From: an uncultured Blastocatellia bacterium | GTDB lineage: Bacteria > Acidobacteriota > Blastocatellia > Pyrinomonadales > Pyrinomonadaceae | Direction of reading: 5' to 3' | DNA: 62,757 bases | Assembly: GCA_946480785.1 (NCBI GenBank) | Contig: CAMLLD010000034.1 | Span: 1-62,757 of the forward strand | Shown here: positions 1-7,589 of the stretch, one piece after another | How the letters are laid out: each line of letters begins with the position of its first letter | Numbering within the stretch: the first letter of the stretch is position 1 | Position numbers and translations under genes: made by a program | The notes under the pieces: model-generated | The model's database searches: none | The model's input: the letters and a program-made list of their open reading frames with translations, nothing else | Told to the model about the DNA's origin: nothing

Positions 1-549
1 ACGTACTGTCTTGCCGGTGTAGGATCCGTGCGCACTCATATTTTGTCCATTGATCAGCAAGATGTCGTAATCCGAACCTGCGTAATAAGAGGTAATGGAA
101 TCAGGCGCCAGTCTCAAGTTATAGGTCGAAGAATTGGTCGACGGACTGGTGAGCATGTCACCGTTTCGGCCCACCATGAACGCATCAAAACCCCCTTGAG
201 CTCTCAGGTGGAACAAACGAACCAGGGCGCCGGTATAACTTCCATGCGGAGTCAGGTTCGTGCCATCAACAAACAGCGCAGTGTGTGGGTTGTTCGCGTA
301 ATAGTTGTTAGTCCCGTCCGGAGTGATGCTGACGGTCGCGTTAACCGACGCGCTGCTAGTAGCCACGGCGACCTTTGCGGCAGGCGTGGTGGTGCCGACT
401 CCAACGTTGCCGGTATTTGTATTGTTGATGTTGTTTCCGCTCGTGGCCCATTGAGCCCGTACGGTCTGCGGCAACACGAACAGAATCACCAGAGTAAATA
501 GGATCCAACCGGATGAAATAGCGCGGCCGCGCAGTTCGCTGTTCATCAT
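1..549 (-). CDS. Secreted repeat-containing protein, 3' end cut by window edge
   Basis: An open frame of 183 codons runs off the left edge without a stop. It starts at the first of two adjacent ATGs, preceded by a GAGGAG ribosome binding site about 8 bases upstream. Residues 1-32 are a signal peptide ending in ...TVRAQ. The mature part begins QWATSGNNINNTNTGNVGVG, almost the same as the mature N-terminus of the neighbouring gene at 570-1439, so the two are tandem paralogues. Further in, two segments resemble each other (LFVDGTNLTPHGSYTG and LLINGQNMSAHGSYTG), which suggests an internal repeat. I infer a secreted or surface-attached beta-rich fibre-like protein; no enzymatic motif is visible. 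It lies 20 bp downstream of its paralogue and is probably co-transcribed with it. Confidence 0.75.
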   Translation of the reverse strand, partial: MMNSELRGRAISSGWILFTLVILFVLPQTVRAQWATSGNNINNTNTGNVGVGTTTPAAKVAVATSSASVNATVSITPDGTNNYYANNPHTALFVDGTNLTPHGSYTGALVRLFHLRAQGGFDAFMVGRNGDMLTSPSTNSSTYNLRLAPDSITSYYAGSDYDILLINGQNMSAHGSYTGKTVR

Positions 550-569
550 TGTCGTTTCTCCTCTGTGGC

Positions 570-1439
570 TCATTGCAGACTTAGTAGCACCATAATTTCG
601 CCGGTGCCCTTTTCGAGCGGCTCCAAAGCTTTTCCAATCAAAGTTCCGGGGCTATGAAATGAGCGACCGTTGATAACGATAGGCTCCGATTTCATCGCGT
701 AACCAGTTGAGTTGCTTGTCACCAACAGATCGCCAACGCGGATCGGAGCATGCGTGGCATCAACTTTCACTCTCACACGGCCTGTGGTGGCAACCAGCAC
801 TTTGTCTTCACCTGATTGCCCAAGCGCCAGCCCGGGTTTGGTCGAGATCACACCCGCCACTTTCGTGTCGTAAGCCTGCGATGAAGCAACGACGTCACTA
901 CCACGTTCGGCATCAAGAACAACGACGGTGCCTGGGGTTAGCTTTTGGCTCGTTGGAACCCACTCCGCGATGTCCTGATACTTGGCGGCGATGTTGCCAC
1001 TGACAGTGATATTCCCCGTAATGTTTGTATTTCCGTTTACATCGAGCTTGTACGATCCGGGAGCCGTGCCGATGCCGACATTCCCGCCGAGCGGATTCAA
1101 GGCGATATCGTAAAAAGAGGCGGACTGTCGATTGCGCGACTGAAACCATGAGTAAATGCTGCCCGTGGTGCTTACTCCTCCAGTCAGCACCAGGTTGGTT
1201 GTGGGAGTTGCTCCTAACAGCAACGTTCCATTAGTGGTAGCACCGGGCGTGGGCGCGGCATCAGGTCCATTGAGGTCGAGTTTGCCGCCAGGCGATGTTG
1301 TACCGACGCCGACGTTTCCGCTGTTGGTGTTGTTGATATTGTTCCCGTTAGTGGTCCACTGGGCGGACGCGGCGCCAGCCGTCGCGAATATCGTCAAGGC
1401 CACGGACAAGATTGTCAAAGTTTTAGTCTTACCCTTCAT
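570..1439 (-). CDS. Secreted fibre-like protein of unknown function
   Basis: This encodes 289 residues from an ATG with a GGAAG ribosome binding site. The frame is open 39 bases further upstream, but only this start gives a clean signal peptide (about residues 1-26, ending ..AASAQ). The mature protein begins QWTTNGNNINNTNSGNVGVG, the motif shared with the truncated gene downstream. The middle repeats the GNVG(I/V)GT pattern and NGNTNITGNITVSGN-like stretches typical of low-complexity phage-tail-fibre-like or beta-helix proteins. The C-terminal ~130 residues, starting around KYQDIAEWVP, form a more globular domain resembling the C-terminal domain often found after such fibres. No catalytic motif is evident. 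It lies 52 bp downstream of the galactose-oxidase-like gene on the same strand. Function unknown. Confidence 0.8.
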   Translation of the reverse strand: MKGKTKTLTILSVALTIFATAGAASAQWTTNGNNINNTNSGNVGVGTTSPGGKLDLNGPDAAPTPGATTNGTLLLGATPTTNLVLTGGVSTTGSIYSWFQSRNRQSASFYDIALNPLGGNVGIGTAPGSYKLDVNGNTNITGNITVSGNIAAKYQDIAEWVPTSQKLTPGTVVVLDAERGSDVVASSQAYDTKVAGVISTKPGLALGQSGEDKVLVATTGRVRVKVDATHAPIRVGDLLVTSNSTGYAMKSEPIVINGRSFHSPGTLIGKALEPLEKGTGEIMVLLSLQ

Positions 1440-1491
1440 TATTTTCTTCCTTTTCCTGGAGCCGCATAGTGGCGCCAATGACAGTCACATT

Positions 1492-3615
1492 TCACTTCAC
1501 ACGATCGCGCAGGTCGGTGACATGAACTGCTTTAACGTTTGTGCTCCCCGGCGTTAACGTCGAGTCGGTATAACCTCCCGTAGATAGACCAAGCGCGCTG
1601 CGCGCCGCATCGAGAGCGGATCGCAGTTCACTAATGTGAACGGCTTTGATCTCGACGCTCGTGAGTGAACTGTCCGTCCAGCTAGCCGCGCTCAAGCCGG
1701 CCGCTGCGCGCACGGCGTTCACAGCCGTTCGCAGCTCGGTAATGTGAACGGCTTTGACGAGCGTCGTGCCTGCGACCAGCGGGTCGTCAGTGAAAACAAC
1801 CGTCGTGGCGATATCAGTGTTACTGAAATCGGAATAGTTGCCGTTTGCGTCAACGGCGCGCACGCGATAGATGTAAGTTGTCGTGCTGCTCAACGAGCTA
1901 TCGGTGTAACTCGTCGAGGCCGTATTCGAGAGCGTGGTAAAGGGTCCGTTCTTGCTTGTGGCTCGTTGAATCTCGTAGTGATCGATCGAGCCTGAGCCGG
2001 CGCTCCAACTCAGAGAGACACTCGAGGTCGAGCTTGCCGTCGCAACGAGGTTGCTCGGCGCTCCCGGCGGCAACGCGTTGCTCGAGTTGACGTTGATGAT
2101 CGCGGCCACCGAAGGCACGCCATTGTTGAGCACAAACAGCATGTAATAGCCCGGCGGGACTGAGTTGGAGCTCGATGGCAGCGTCACGTTCAAACCGCCC
2201 ATGCCCTGTGTGAACGACAGGCGATTGAAGCGTTGATTCATGTTGCGCGTGTGAGTGACTGACCCGAGCGCGATCAGCGTCACGTCTGAAATGTTCGCTG
2301 CGTCGGGTGTGGTCACGAAGATCGTCGAGCCTGGCCGAGTGCCTTTGGAGAGGTGCGAATCGATCGTCGGGCGCGTAGCGGCGCCGCCACCGGAAACGAA
2401 GAGATAAGGCGGCGAGTAGATCTCCGCATTCTTGTATTCCGTGCCCGGCCTGCCGCCACCGGCTGAGATAACGCGGCCATCAGGTAACAGAATCGCGGTC
2501 GAATGGTAGAGCCGCGGTGTTTGCGCACTCGCCATCGTCGTGAAGTTTCCCGTTGAGGGACTCCACATCTCTGAAGTGAAAACCTGGCCCGCGGACTCGT
2601 TGCTAGCGTTAGTCGTGCCACCCGTCACAAACACTTTGCCGTCCGGCAGGATCGTGGCGTTCATCTGGCGGCGCGCGCTAGCCATGTTGCCGACGCTGCT
2701 CCACGCGGGAGTCGTGGCGTTGAGATCGATCACTTCAGCGGTGTTTACGACCGGATCACCGCCTCCCATGATCAGTACTTTGCCAACGTCATACATAACC
2801 GCCGAACCGTATTCGCGATTGCCGCCGATGCGCGTTGCAACCGTGGTCCAGGCGCCGGTCCCCGAGGTATCCAGATAGCGAGTAGTTGAGTCTGGTCCGG
2901 AAACGAAAATCTTTCCGTTCGGCGCCAGATGCATCATTGGATATAACGGCAAGCTAAGCGTGGCATTCGTTAACGATCGCCAGCCGCCGCCCGAGTTTGT
3001 TTGCCAAACTTCGGGAGTATTCACGCCACCACCAGGATCTGCGCCCGAAAGCACAGCGATCTCCCCGTTTCCGACGGTCACTGCGCTCGGATACCAACGA
3101 CCCGCCGACATCGGCAGGTTCGTCTGTGTCCACGTGTTGTTGCTGTAGTTGAAGATGAAAGCGTCGTTGATACCGTCGCCGTCAGTTCCGGCGTGGCCAC
3201 CGGCAATCAACAGACGTCCGTCGGGAAGAAAGGCATGGCCGCTGCAGAACTCATTTACACTCGTGTTATTAACCTGCGTAGTAGTGCCCGCGCCGACGTC
3301 CCAAACGTAAGCGACTGTAGATCCGGCCAGCCGCGTTCCATTCGTGTTGTAGTTTGCGTTGTTGTCGTCCTGCCAAATCAAGACCTTGCCGTTCGGCAGC
3401 ATGTGCATGTGAATAGCGACAATCGGAAGCGTAATTACACTCGACCACTGCCCGACGGTTTCTGGTCCGGATTGCATAGCAGGCGCGGCACTGTTGTTCG
3501 ACACACCCGCCGATTCGCCCGCCGGCAGAAAACTGCTGCAGACAAGAAAAAACAAACACGATAGCAGAGCGACTACCTTAATGCTTTTTGCAGAGGGGAA
3601 ATGAGTAGGGCGCAT
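1492..3615 (-). CDS. Galactose-oxidase-like copper radical oxidase with FN3 and HITELR repeats
   Basis: This 707-residue secreted protein has a signal peptide at about 1-36. A kelch-type propeller spans about 50-410, followed by the DUF1929-like C-terminal domain (about 415-512). The galactose oxidase metal and radical residues can be matched: Cys124 (NEFCSGH) and Tyr175 (GRWYPS) for the Cys-Tyr cofactor, Tyr370-His371 (PRLYHST) and His455 (GSVTHTR) as copper ligands. By family knowledge it would oxidise a primary alcohol or sugar to an aldehyde with release of peroxide; the substrate cannot be read. An FN3 domain (about 518-605) follows. The last ~90 residues carry three repeats around KAVHITELR, KAVHISELR and KAVHVTDLR, the last one truncated by the stop. 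A GGAG ribosome binding site precedes the ATG. The repeats may anchor the protein to the cell surface (inference). Confidence 0.88.
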   Translation of the reverse strand: MRPTHFPSAKSIKVVALLSCLFFLVCSSFLPAGESAGVSNNSAAPAMQSGPETVGQWSSVITLPIVAIHMHMLPNGKVLIWQDDNNANYNTNGTRLAGSTVAYVWDVGAGTTTQVNNTSVNEFCSGHAFLPDGRLLIAGGHAGTDGDGINDAFIFNYSNNTWTQTNLPMSAGRWYPSAVTVGNGEIAVLSGADPGGGVNTPEVWQTNSGGGWRSLTNATLSLPLYPMMHLAPNGKIFVSGPDSTTRYLDTSGTGAWTTVATRIGGNREYGSAVMYDVGKVLIMGGGDPVVNTAEVIDLNATTPAWSSVGNMASARRQMNATILPDGKVFVTGGTTNASNESAGQVFTSEMWSPSTGNFTTMASAQTPRLYHSTAILLPDGRVISAGGGRPGTEYKNAEIYSPPYLFVSGGGAATRPTIDSHLSKGTRPGSTIFVTTPDAANISDVTLIALGSVTHTRNMNQRFNRLSFTQGMGGLNVTLPSSSNSVPPGYYMLFVLNNGVPSVAAIINVNSSNALPPGAPSNLVATASSTSSVSLSWSAGSGSIDHYEIQRATSKNGPFTTLSNTASTSYTDSSLSSTTTYIYRVRAVDANGNYSDFSNTDIATTVVFTDDPLVAGTTLVKAVHITELRTAVNAVRAAAGLSAASWTDSSLTSVEIKAVHISELRSALDAARSALGLSTGGYTDSTLTPGSTNVKAVHVTDLRDRVK

Positions 3616-4025
3616 AACTTTGGTCTCCGTAGCCCACTTGAGGTTCGGTTGCTTTCCGCAGTCAGACTCAGCAACGGCAGTGTCGCCGATGTTTTTACTG
3701 GACCAGGAACTAGAACAGGACCTTGCGTCTAACCAAAAGACTTCTTGCGTCGGCTTGACGTGGTGTCTTTAATCAACGTGTGCTCATCAAGAGCGATAAA
3801 TATGAGAACGCAGGCTAGGTTATGATTATGCGTTACGAGGTGCGCGGCACTCTACTCTCATCGACGGGTGAAGTCAACGAATATTTCAAGCGTGCCTAGA
3901 TTCTGATTTACTGATCACACAGTTCGTGCTAAAGTTCGCGTCCTGAATTTAGCATTCGGTTTTCAAAACAGTTTTCCCTCGCTCACTTCAGGCGTCTCTT
4001 GCCTGCCCGCCATAAGGAGGACCGC
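3616..4025. other. Divergent intergenic region
   Basis: This 410 bp stretch separates the start of the minus-strand oxidase gene from the plus-strand HAF-repeat gene, so it should hold promoters for both. I see no convincing -35/-10 pair and no ORF with a ribosome binding site. It contains one copy of the dispersed TGGWCCA word at 3699-3705. The right end carries the AAGGAGG Shine-Dalgarno of the HAF gene (about 4013-4019). Confidence 0.6.
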
Positions 4026-5099
4026 ATGTGTTATGGACGCAGCTTACGTTTTTGCTCGCTGGCCATTGCCACCTTTTGTCTCGCTCTCGTTTTCAGGTCA
4101 ACAACTGTCGCCCAGACCTACACCGTCACGAATATCGGCACGCTCGGTGGAAATGACAGTGTCGCTCTCAGCATCAATGATCTGGGAGAGGTGGTCGGTT
4201 ACTCGAAGACTGCAGACGGAGAAGTTCACGCCTTCCGCTACTTTCGCGACGCGATTTTCGACCTGAGCACGCTGGGCGGTAAGGAAAGCTATGCTTATGT
4301 CATCACGAACTCCGGCATTCTGCTCGGCGATTCCAAAACACCAGACGGAATACTCCGTCCGTTTATGGAAACGCCAAACAGCCCGCTGTTCAATTTTGGG
4401 GACGACCCTCATTTGTTCAGCTCTGCACGTGGCGCCAATAACGTGGGCCAGGTGGTTGGTTTCAGACTCGTCACTGACGAGCACGGCCAGTTTCATAAAC
4501 GGGCCTATCTCTATACTACGAACCGCACTGTGGATCTCGGCACGTTTGGTGGTAAACAGAGCGATGCGATAGCGATCAACGACGCGGGCGTCGTTGTCGG
4601 ACATCTCTACACTCAATATCACGACGGCGACAAACGTGCGGTGATTTATCACGCTGGTAAGGTGGTTGAAATCGGAACCTTCGGTGGGAATGATTCAATC
4701 GCCGTAGCCATCAACACATCTGGGCAAGTCGTTGGTTATGCGGCACTGCCAGGCGGAGAACCGCGTGCATTTCTTTTCGCGCACGGCAAGATGAAGAATC
4801 TGGGAACGCTCGCCGGCGGCACACAAAGCTTCGCGTATGGTATCGACGATCGCGAACGCATCGTTGGCGCTTCCGACGCGAAAGACAGCGCGTTGCGCGC
4901 CTTCATCTACAGCGACGGCGTCATGCAGGATTTGAACAAGCTGATTCCCTCCGACTCCGGTTGGGTGTTAACGGAAGCGAAAGCAATCAACGAGTCAGGA
5001 CAGATCGTCGGTTATGGATTTCTCGATGGCGAGCGGCGAGCGTTTTTGTTGACCCCCGTCAAGACGAACGGTGCAGTCAAAACAATCGCCAGACGCTGA
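4026..5099 (+). CDS. Secreted HAF-repeat protein
   Basis: This encodes 357 residues from the ATG at 4026, chosen because AAGGAGG sits 6-7 bases upstream and because this start gives a proper signal peptide (about 1-30, ending ..TTVAQ); the frame is open 27 bases further up. The mature protein consists of about seven HAF-type repeats of roughly 45-50 residues. Each contains a 'GTLGG(N/K)xSxAxxIN' core followed by 'GxVVGxS...GxxxAF', for instance GTLGGNDSVALSIN, GTFGGKQSDAIAIN and GTFGGNDSIAVAIN. HAF-repeat proteins are found in cell-surface or extracellular contexts, but no activity is established for the repeat. It is the only plus-strand gene in the first 15 kb and converges on the delta-60-repeat gene. 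Confidence 0.85.
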   Translation: MCYGRSLRFCSLAIATFCLALVFRSTTVAQTYTVTNIGTLGGNDSVALSINDLGEVVGYSKTADGEVHAFRYFRDAIFDLSTLGGKESYAYVITNSGILLGDSKTPDGILRPFMETPNSPLFNFGDDPHLFSSARGANNVGQVVGFRLVTDEHGQFHKRAYLYTTNRTVDLGTFGGKQSDAIAINDAGVVVGHLYTQYHDGDKRAVIYHAGKVVEIGTFGGNDSIAVAINTSGQVVGYAALPGGEPRAFLFAHGKMKNLGTLAGGTQSFAYGIDDRERIVGASDAKDSALRAFIYSDGVMQDLNKLIPSDSGWVLTEAKAINESGQIVGYGFLDGERRAFLLTPVKTNGAVKTIARR

Positions 5100-5183
5100 G
5101 CTACTTGGCCCAACAGGTTCCAGGTTTCTTAAGGTGATTTAAAGGGTGAGTGCGTTTGAGGGTAAGTCCCCGCAAACGAGACA

Positions 5184-5204
5184 CAGTAGCCCCAGCCGCT
5201 ACTG
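5184..5204. terminator. Possible hairpin between convergent genes
   Basis: Within the 134 bp separating the convergent HAF and delta-60 genes there is a perfect 7-bp stem (CAGTAGC/GCTACTG) with a 7-base loop. A second weaker hairpin (ATCCC/GGGAT) follows just downstream, and a gapped one (CGTTTG...CAAACG) lies just upstream. There is no clear T-run on either strand. A role in bidirectional termination is plausible from position but weakly supported. Confidence 0.35.
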
Positions 5205-5233
5205 CATCCCGTCTGTCGGGGATTCTTCGACCG

Positions 5234-7456
5234 TTATGGTCTAAGAATATTGAGCGTCGCACTCACGCGGCTGCTGCCAAGTGCGGCAGTGATGGTGACG
5301 GTGTTTTTGCCGCCGCCCAATCGGCCCGTTAGAGTGCTGATCGTAAAGGTTGCCGAGCTTGCTCCCTCCGGCACGGTGACGCTCGCCGGAACTGTGGCCT
5401 TGCCGGTGTCACTGCTGCTGAGTGTTACTGAGACGCCGCCCGCAGGCGCAGCGCCATTCAACGTGACAGTACCGGTCGAATTGGCCGGAGCAGTCACAGT
5501 GTCCGGATTGACTGTCAGACCCGCCAGAGTCGTTCCCTCAGGAATCGTTACCGTGGCCGTGGCGCTATTCGAAAACGCCGACTGATTGCCCGCCGCATCG
5601 ATAGCCGCAACCACGTAGACGTGAGTTCCCAATTGATTCGGATCGTTGAACGTCGTGGTACTCACCGTCGCGATCGGCGTTGCTCCATTGTCGCGAAACA
5701 CTCGATAGCCGGTGACACCTACATCATCAGTAGACGCGGTCCACGAAAGCACGATTGTCCTGGTGGCAGTAGCACCGGTTGCGATCAAAGACGTGGGCGC
5801 AGTCGGCGGCGTGATGTCAACAGTGCCTGCAGCCGTCGCACTCGCGATATTCGAAAGAACCGACTCATTGCCCGCTGCGTCTATCGCCGTCACCTGATAA
5901 CTATGAGTTCCCACTACTCCGGCGTCAGAGAACGTAGTCGCGTTGACTGTAGCAACAGGCGTTGGACCACCATCACGATAGATCCGATAGCCTGTAACTG
6001 CAACGTTATCAGTGGCCGCGGTCCACGAAAGATCGATCGCATTCGTGGCGCTGTTGAAGGTTGCTGTAAGGCCGGTCGGCGCGGTCGGCGGCGTCGTGTC
6101 GGTCGGTGTAGGCGTCGGCGTACCTTCGTTGCGATAACGCGCGAGCGTCAGATCGAAATTACTGCGGAACGATCTGCCCGCCGCGACGATCCGACCGTCG
6201 TCCTGGATCGCGATCGCCTGGGCCACATCCGTACCGCCGGCGATGTCGTTTGTGATCGTGCCGTTATTACCAAACGCTGTATCCAGAGTGCCGTCAGCGT
6301 TGTAACGCACGAGCGCAAAATCCGGTGGCGTTGCAAATGTCTTGAACGCTGCGCCCGTCACAACGATCTTACTGTCTGCCGCCAGGGCCACAGCGTTACC
6401 TTGTTCGGTGGCGCTGTTCGCAAACGGAATCGCTGTTTCTCCACCGGTGCCGAAAGTCGTATCGAGACTGCCATCGGCGTTGTAACGCGCCACAGCGATG
6501 TCCGTCGCATTGGGACGCGTGGCACTATCTGAAGCACTGCCCGCGACGACAAACTTGCCGTCGGCTTGCAACACGATGCCGTTCGCGATCGCACCCGCGC
6601 CAAAGAAATCGGAGATCTGCTTGCCGCCACTGCCAAAACCAAGATCGGTGCTGCCGTCAGTGTTGAAGCGCGCGAGCGCGAAGCCGATGTCCTGGTTGAA
6701 GGCGTCGTAAGAAGCGCTGCCGACGACGATGATCTTGCCGTCCGGTTGCAGCACCGCGGCGTTCGCTTGATCGAAACTGCCGAAGAAATCAAAAACGACT
6801 TTGCCGCCGTTGCCGAAAGTTCCGTCAAGCGTGCCGTTCGCGTTGTAACGCGCCAGCGCGAAGTCGAGACCACTCGTCGGAAGATCGGGATTGAAGTCAA
6901 CTGTTCCGGCGATGACGATCTTACCATCAGGTTGGACCATCACCGCACTGGCTGATGCAAAGTTGCCGCCGAAGCTGGTCGTGACTGCTCCACCATTGCC
7001 GAAAGTCGTGTCCGGTTGGCCGTCGCTGCGATAACGCGCCACCGCGACGACGCGCGGCGTGCCGCCCGCGCCTGCCAGTTGAGCAAAGCCCGCCACTACG
7101 ATCCGGCCGTCGGGTTGAATAGCAATCGCATTGATCGCATCGACGTTGCGGAAAAAGTCAGTCGTGATCTTGCCGTTCTTGCCGAAGCGCTTGTCGAGTG
7201 TGCCGTTCGCGTTGTAACGCGCCACGATAAAATCCTCGACTGTCTTCGAACTGCTGAAACTCGAACCGGCCGCAATGATCTGACCGTTCGATTGGACCAC
7301 AACCGCGTTCGCCTGATCGATGTTGCCGGCGAAGTCAGTTCTAACGACGCCGCCGGTTCCAAATGTCTGGTCGAGATTGCTAGCCGTGGTGGTCTGTGCG
7401 TGACTCACTGTTGAGATAGCTACCAGGATGATAATTGTTGCCAAAACCCTCTGCAT
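5234..7456 (-). CDS. Secreted delta-60-repeat protein with FN3 and Ig-like domains
   Basis: This encodes 740 residues from the ATG at 7456. The frame extends 57 bases further upstream, but this start gives a typical signal peptide (MQRVLATIIILVAISTVSHA) with a GGAGA ribosome binding site. Seven tandem repeats of about 55-62 residues follow, each of the form LDxxFGxxGxVxxDFxGxxDxAxAxxxQxDGKIVVAG...ARYNxDG, the delta-60 repeat expected to build a beta-propeller-like extracellular fold. A short Thr-Pro-rich linker leads to two FN3 domains (about 455-630) and a C-terminal Ig-like domain ending TLNILRP. That last domain is nearly the same as the C-terminus of the neighbouring gene at 7590-10595. 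Probably a surface or extracellular structural or adhesive protein; no catalytic residues seen. Confidence 0.87.
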   Translation of the reverse strand: MQRVLATIIILVAISTVSHAQTTTASNLDQTFGTGGVVRTDFAGNIDQANAVVVQSNGQIIAAGSSFSSSKTVEDFIVARYNANGTLDKRFGKNGKITTDFFRNVDAINAIAIQPDGRIVVAGFAQLAGAGGTPRVVAVARYRSDGQPDTTFGNGGAVTTSFGGNFASASAVMVQPDGKIVIAGTVDFNPDLPTSGLDFALARYNANGTLDGTFGNGGKVVFDFFGSFDQANAAVLQPDGKIIVVGSASYDAFNQDIGFALARFNTDGSTDLGFGSGGKQISDFFGAGAIANGIVLQADGKFVVAGSASDSATRPNATDIAVARYNADGSLDTTFGTGGETAIPFANSATEQGNAVALAADSKIVVTGAAFKTFATPPDFALVRYNADGTLDTAFGNNGTITNDIAGGTDVAQAIAIQDDGRIVAAGRSFRSNFDLTLARYRNEGTPTPTPTDTTPPTAPTGLTATFNSATNAIDLSWTAATDNVAVTGYRIYRDGGPTPVATVNATTFSDAGVVGTHSYQVTAIDAAGNESVLSNIASATAAGTVDITPPTAPTSLIATGATATRTIVLSWTASTDDVGVTGYRVFRDNGATPIATVSTTTFNDPNQLGTHVYVVAAIDAAGNQSAFSNSATATVTIPEGTTLAGLTVNPDTVTAPANSTGTVTLNGAAPAGGVSVTLSSSDTGKATVPASVTVPEGASSATFTISTLTGRLGGGKNTVTITAALGSSRVSATLNILRP

Positions 7457-7541
7457 GTTCTTTTGTCTCCGCTCGTGTAGTTTCCTCAAACAGTGCGTAC
7501 CCCGCTGCGACAAATACGTTTGAGCTCGCGAGGTTTCTAAA

Positions 7542-7574
7542 CGAGCAGGCGGGCCGCGCAGCGCCGCCTGCTCG
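7542..7574 (-). terminator. Rho-independent terminator of the 1001-residue protein gene
   Basis: A perfect 11-bp stem (CGAGCAGGCGG / CCGCCTGCTCG) with an 11-base loop lies 16 bp downstream of the stop of the gene at 7590-10595. On the minus strand the stem is followed by a short T-stretch (TTTAG). It separates that gene from the delta-60-repeat gene, so the two are probably separate transcripts despite their similar C-termini. Confidence 0.7.
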
Positions 7575-7589
7575 TAGAATCCATCACGC

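Noticed and set aside
28..501. 157-codon plus-strand open frame at the left edge
   Set aside because: It is the antisense of the minus-strand secreted protein gene that has a signal peptide, a ribosome binding site and a paralogue next door; the plus-strand translation is Arg/Val-rich and not protein-like.
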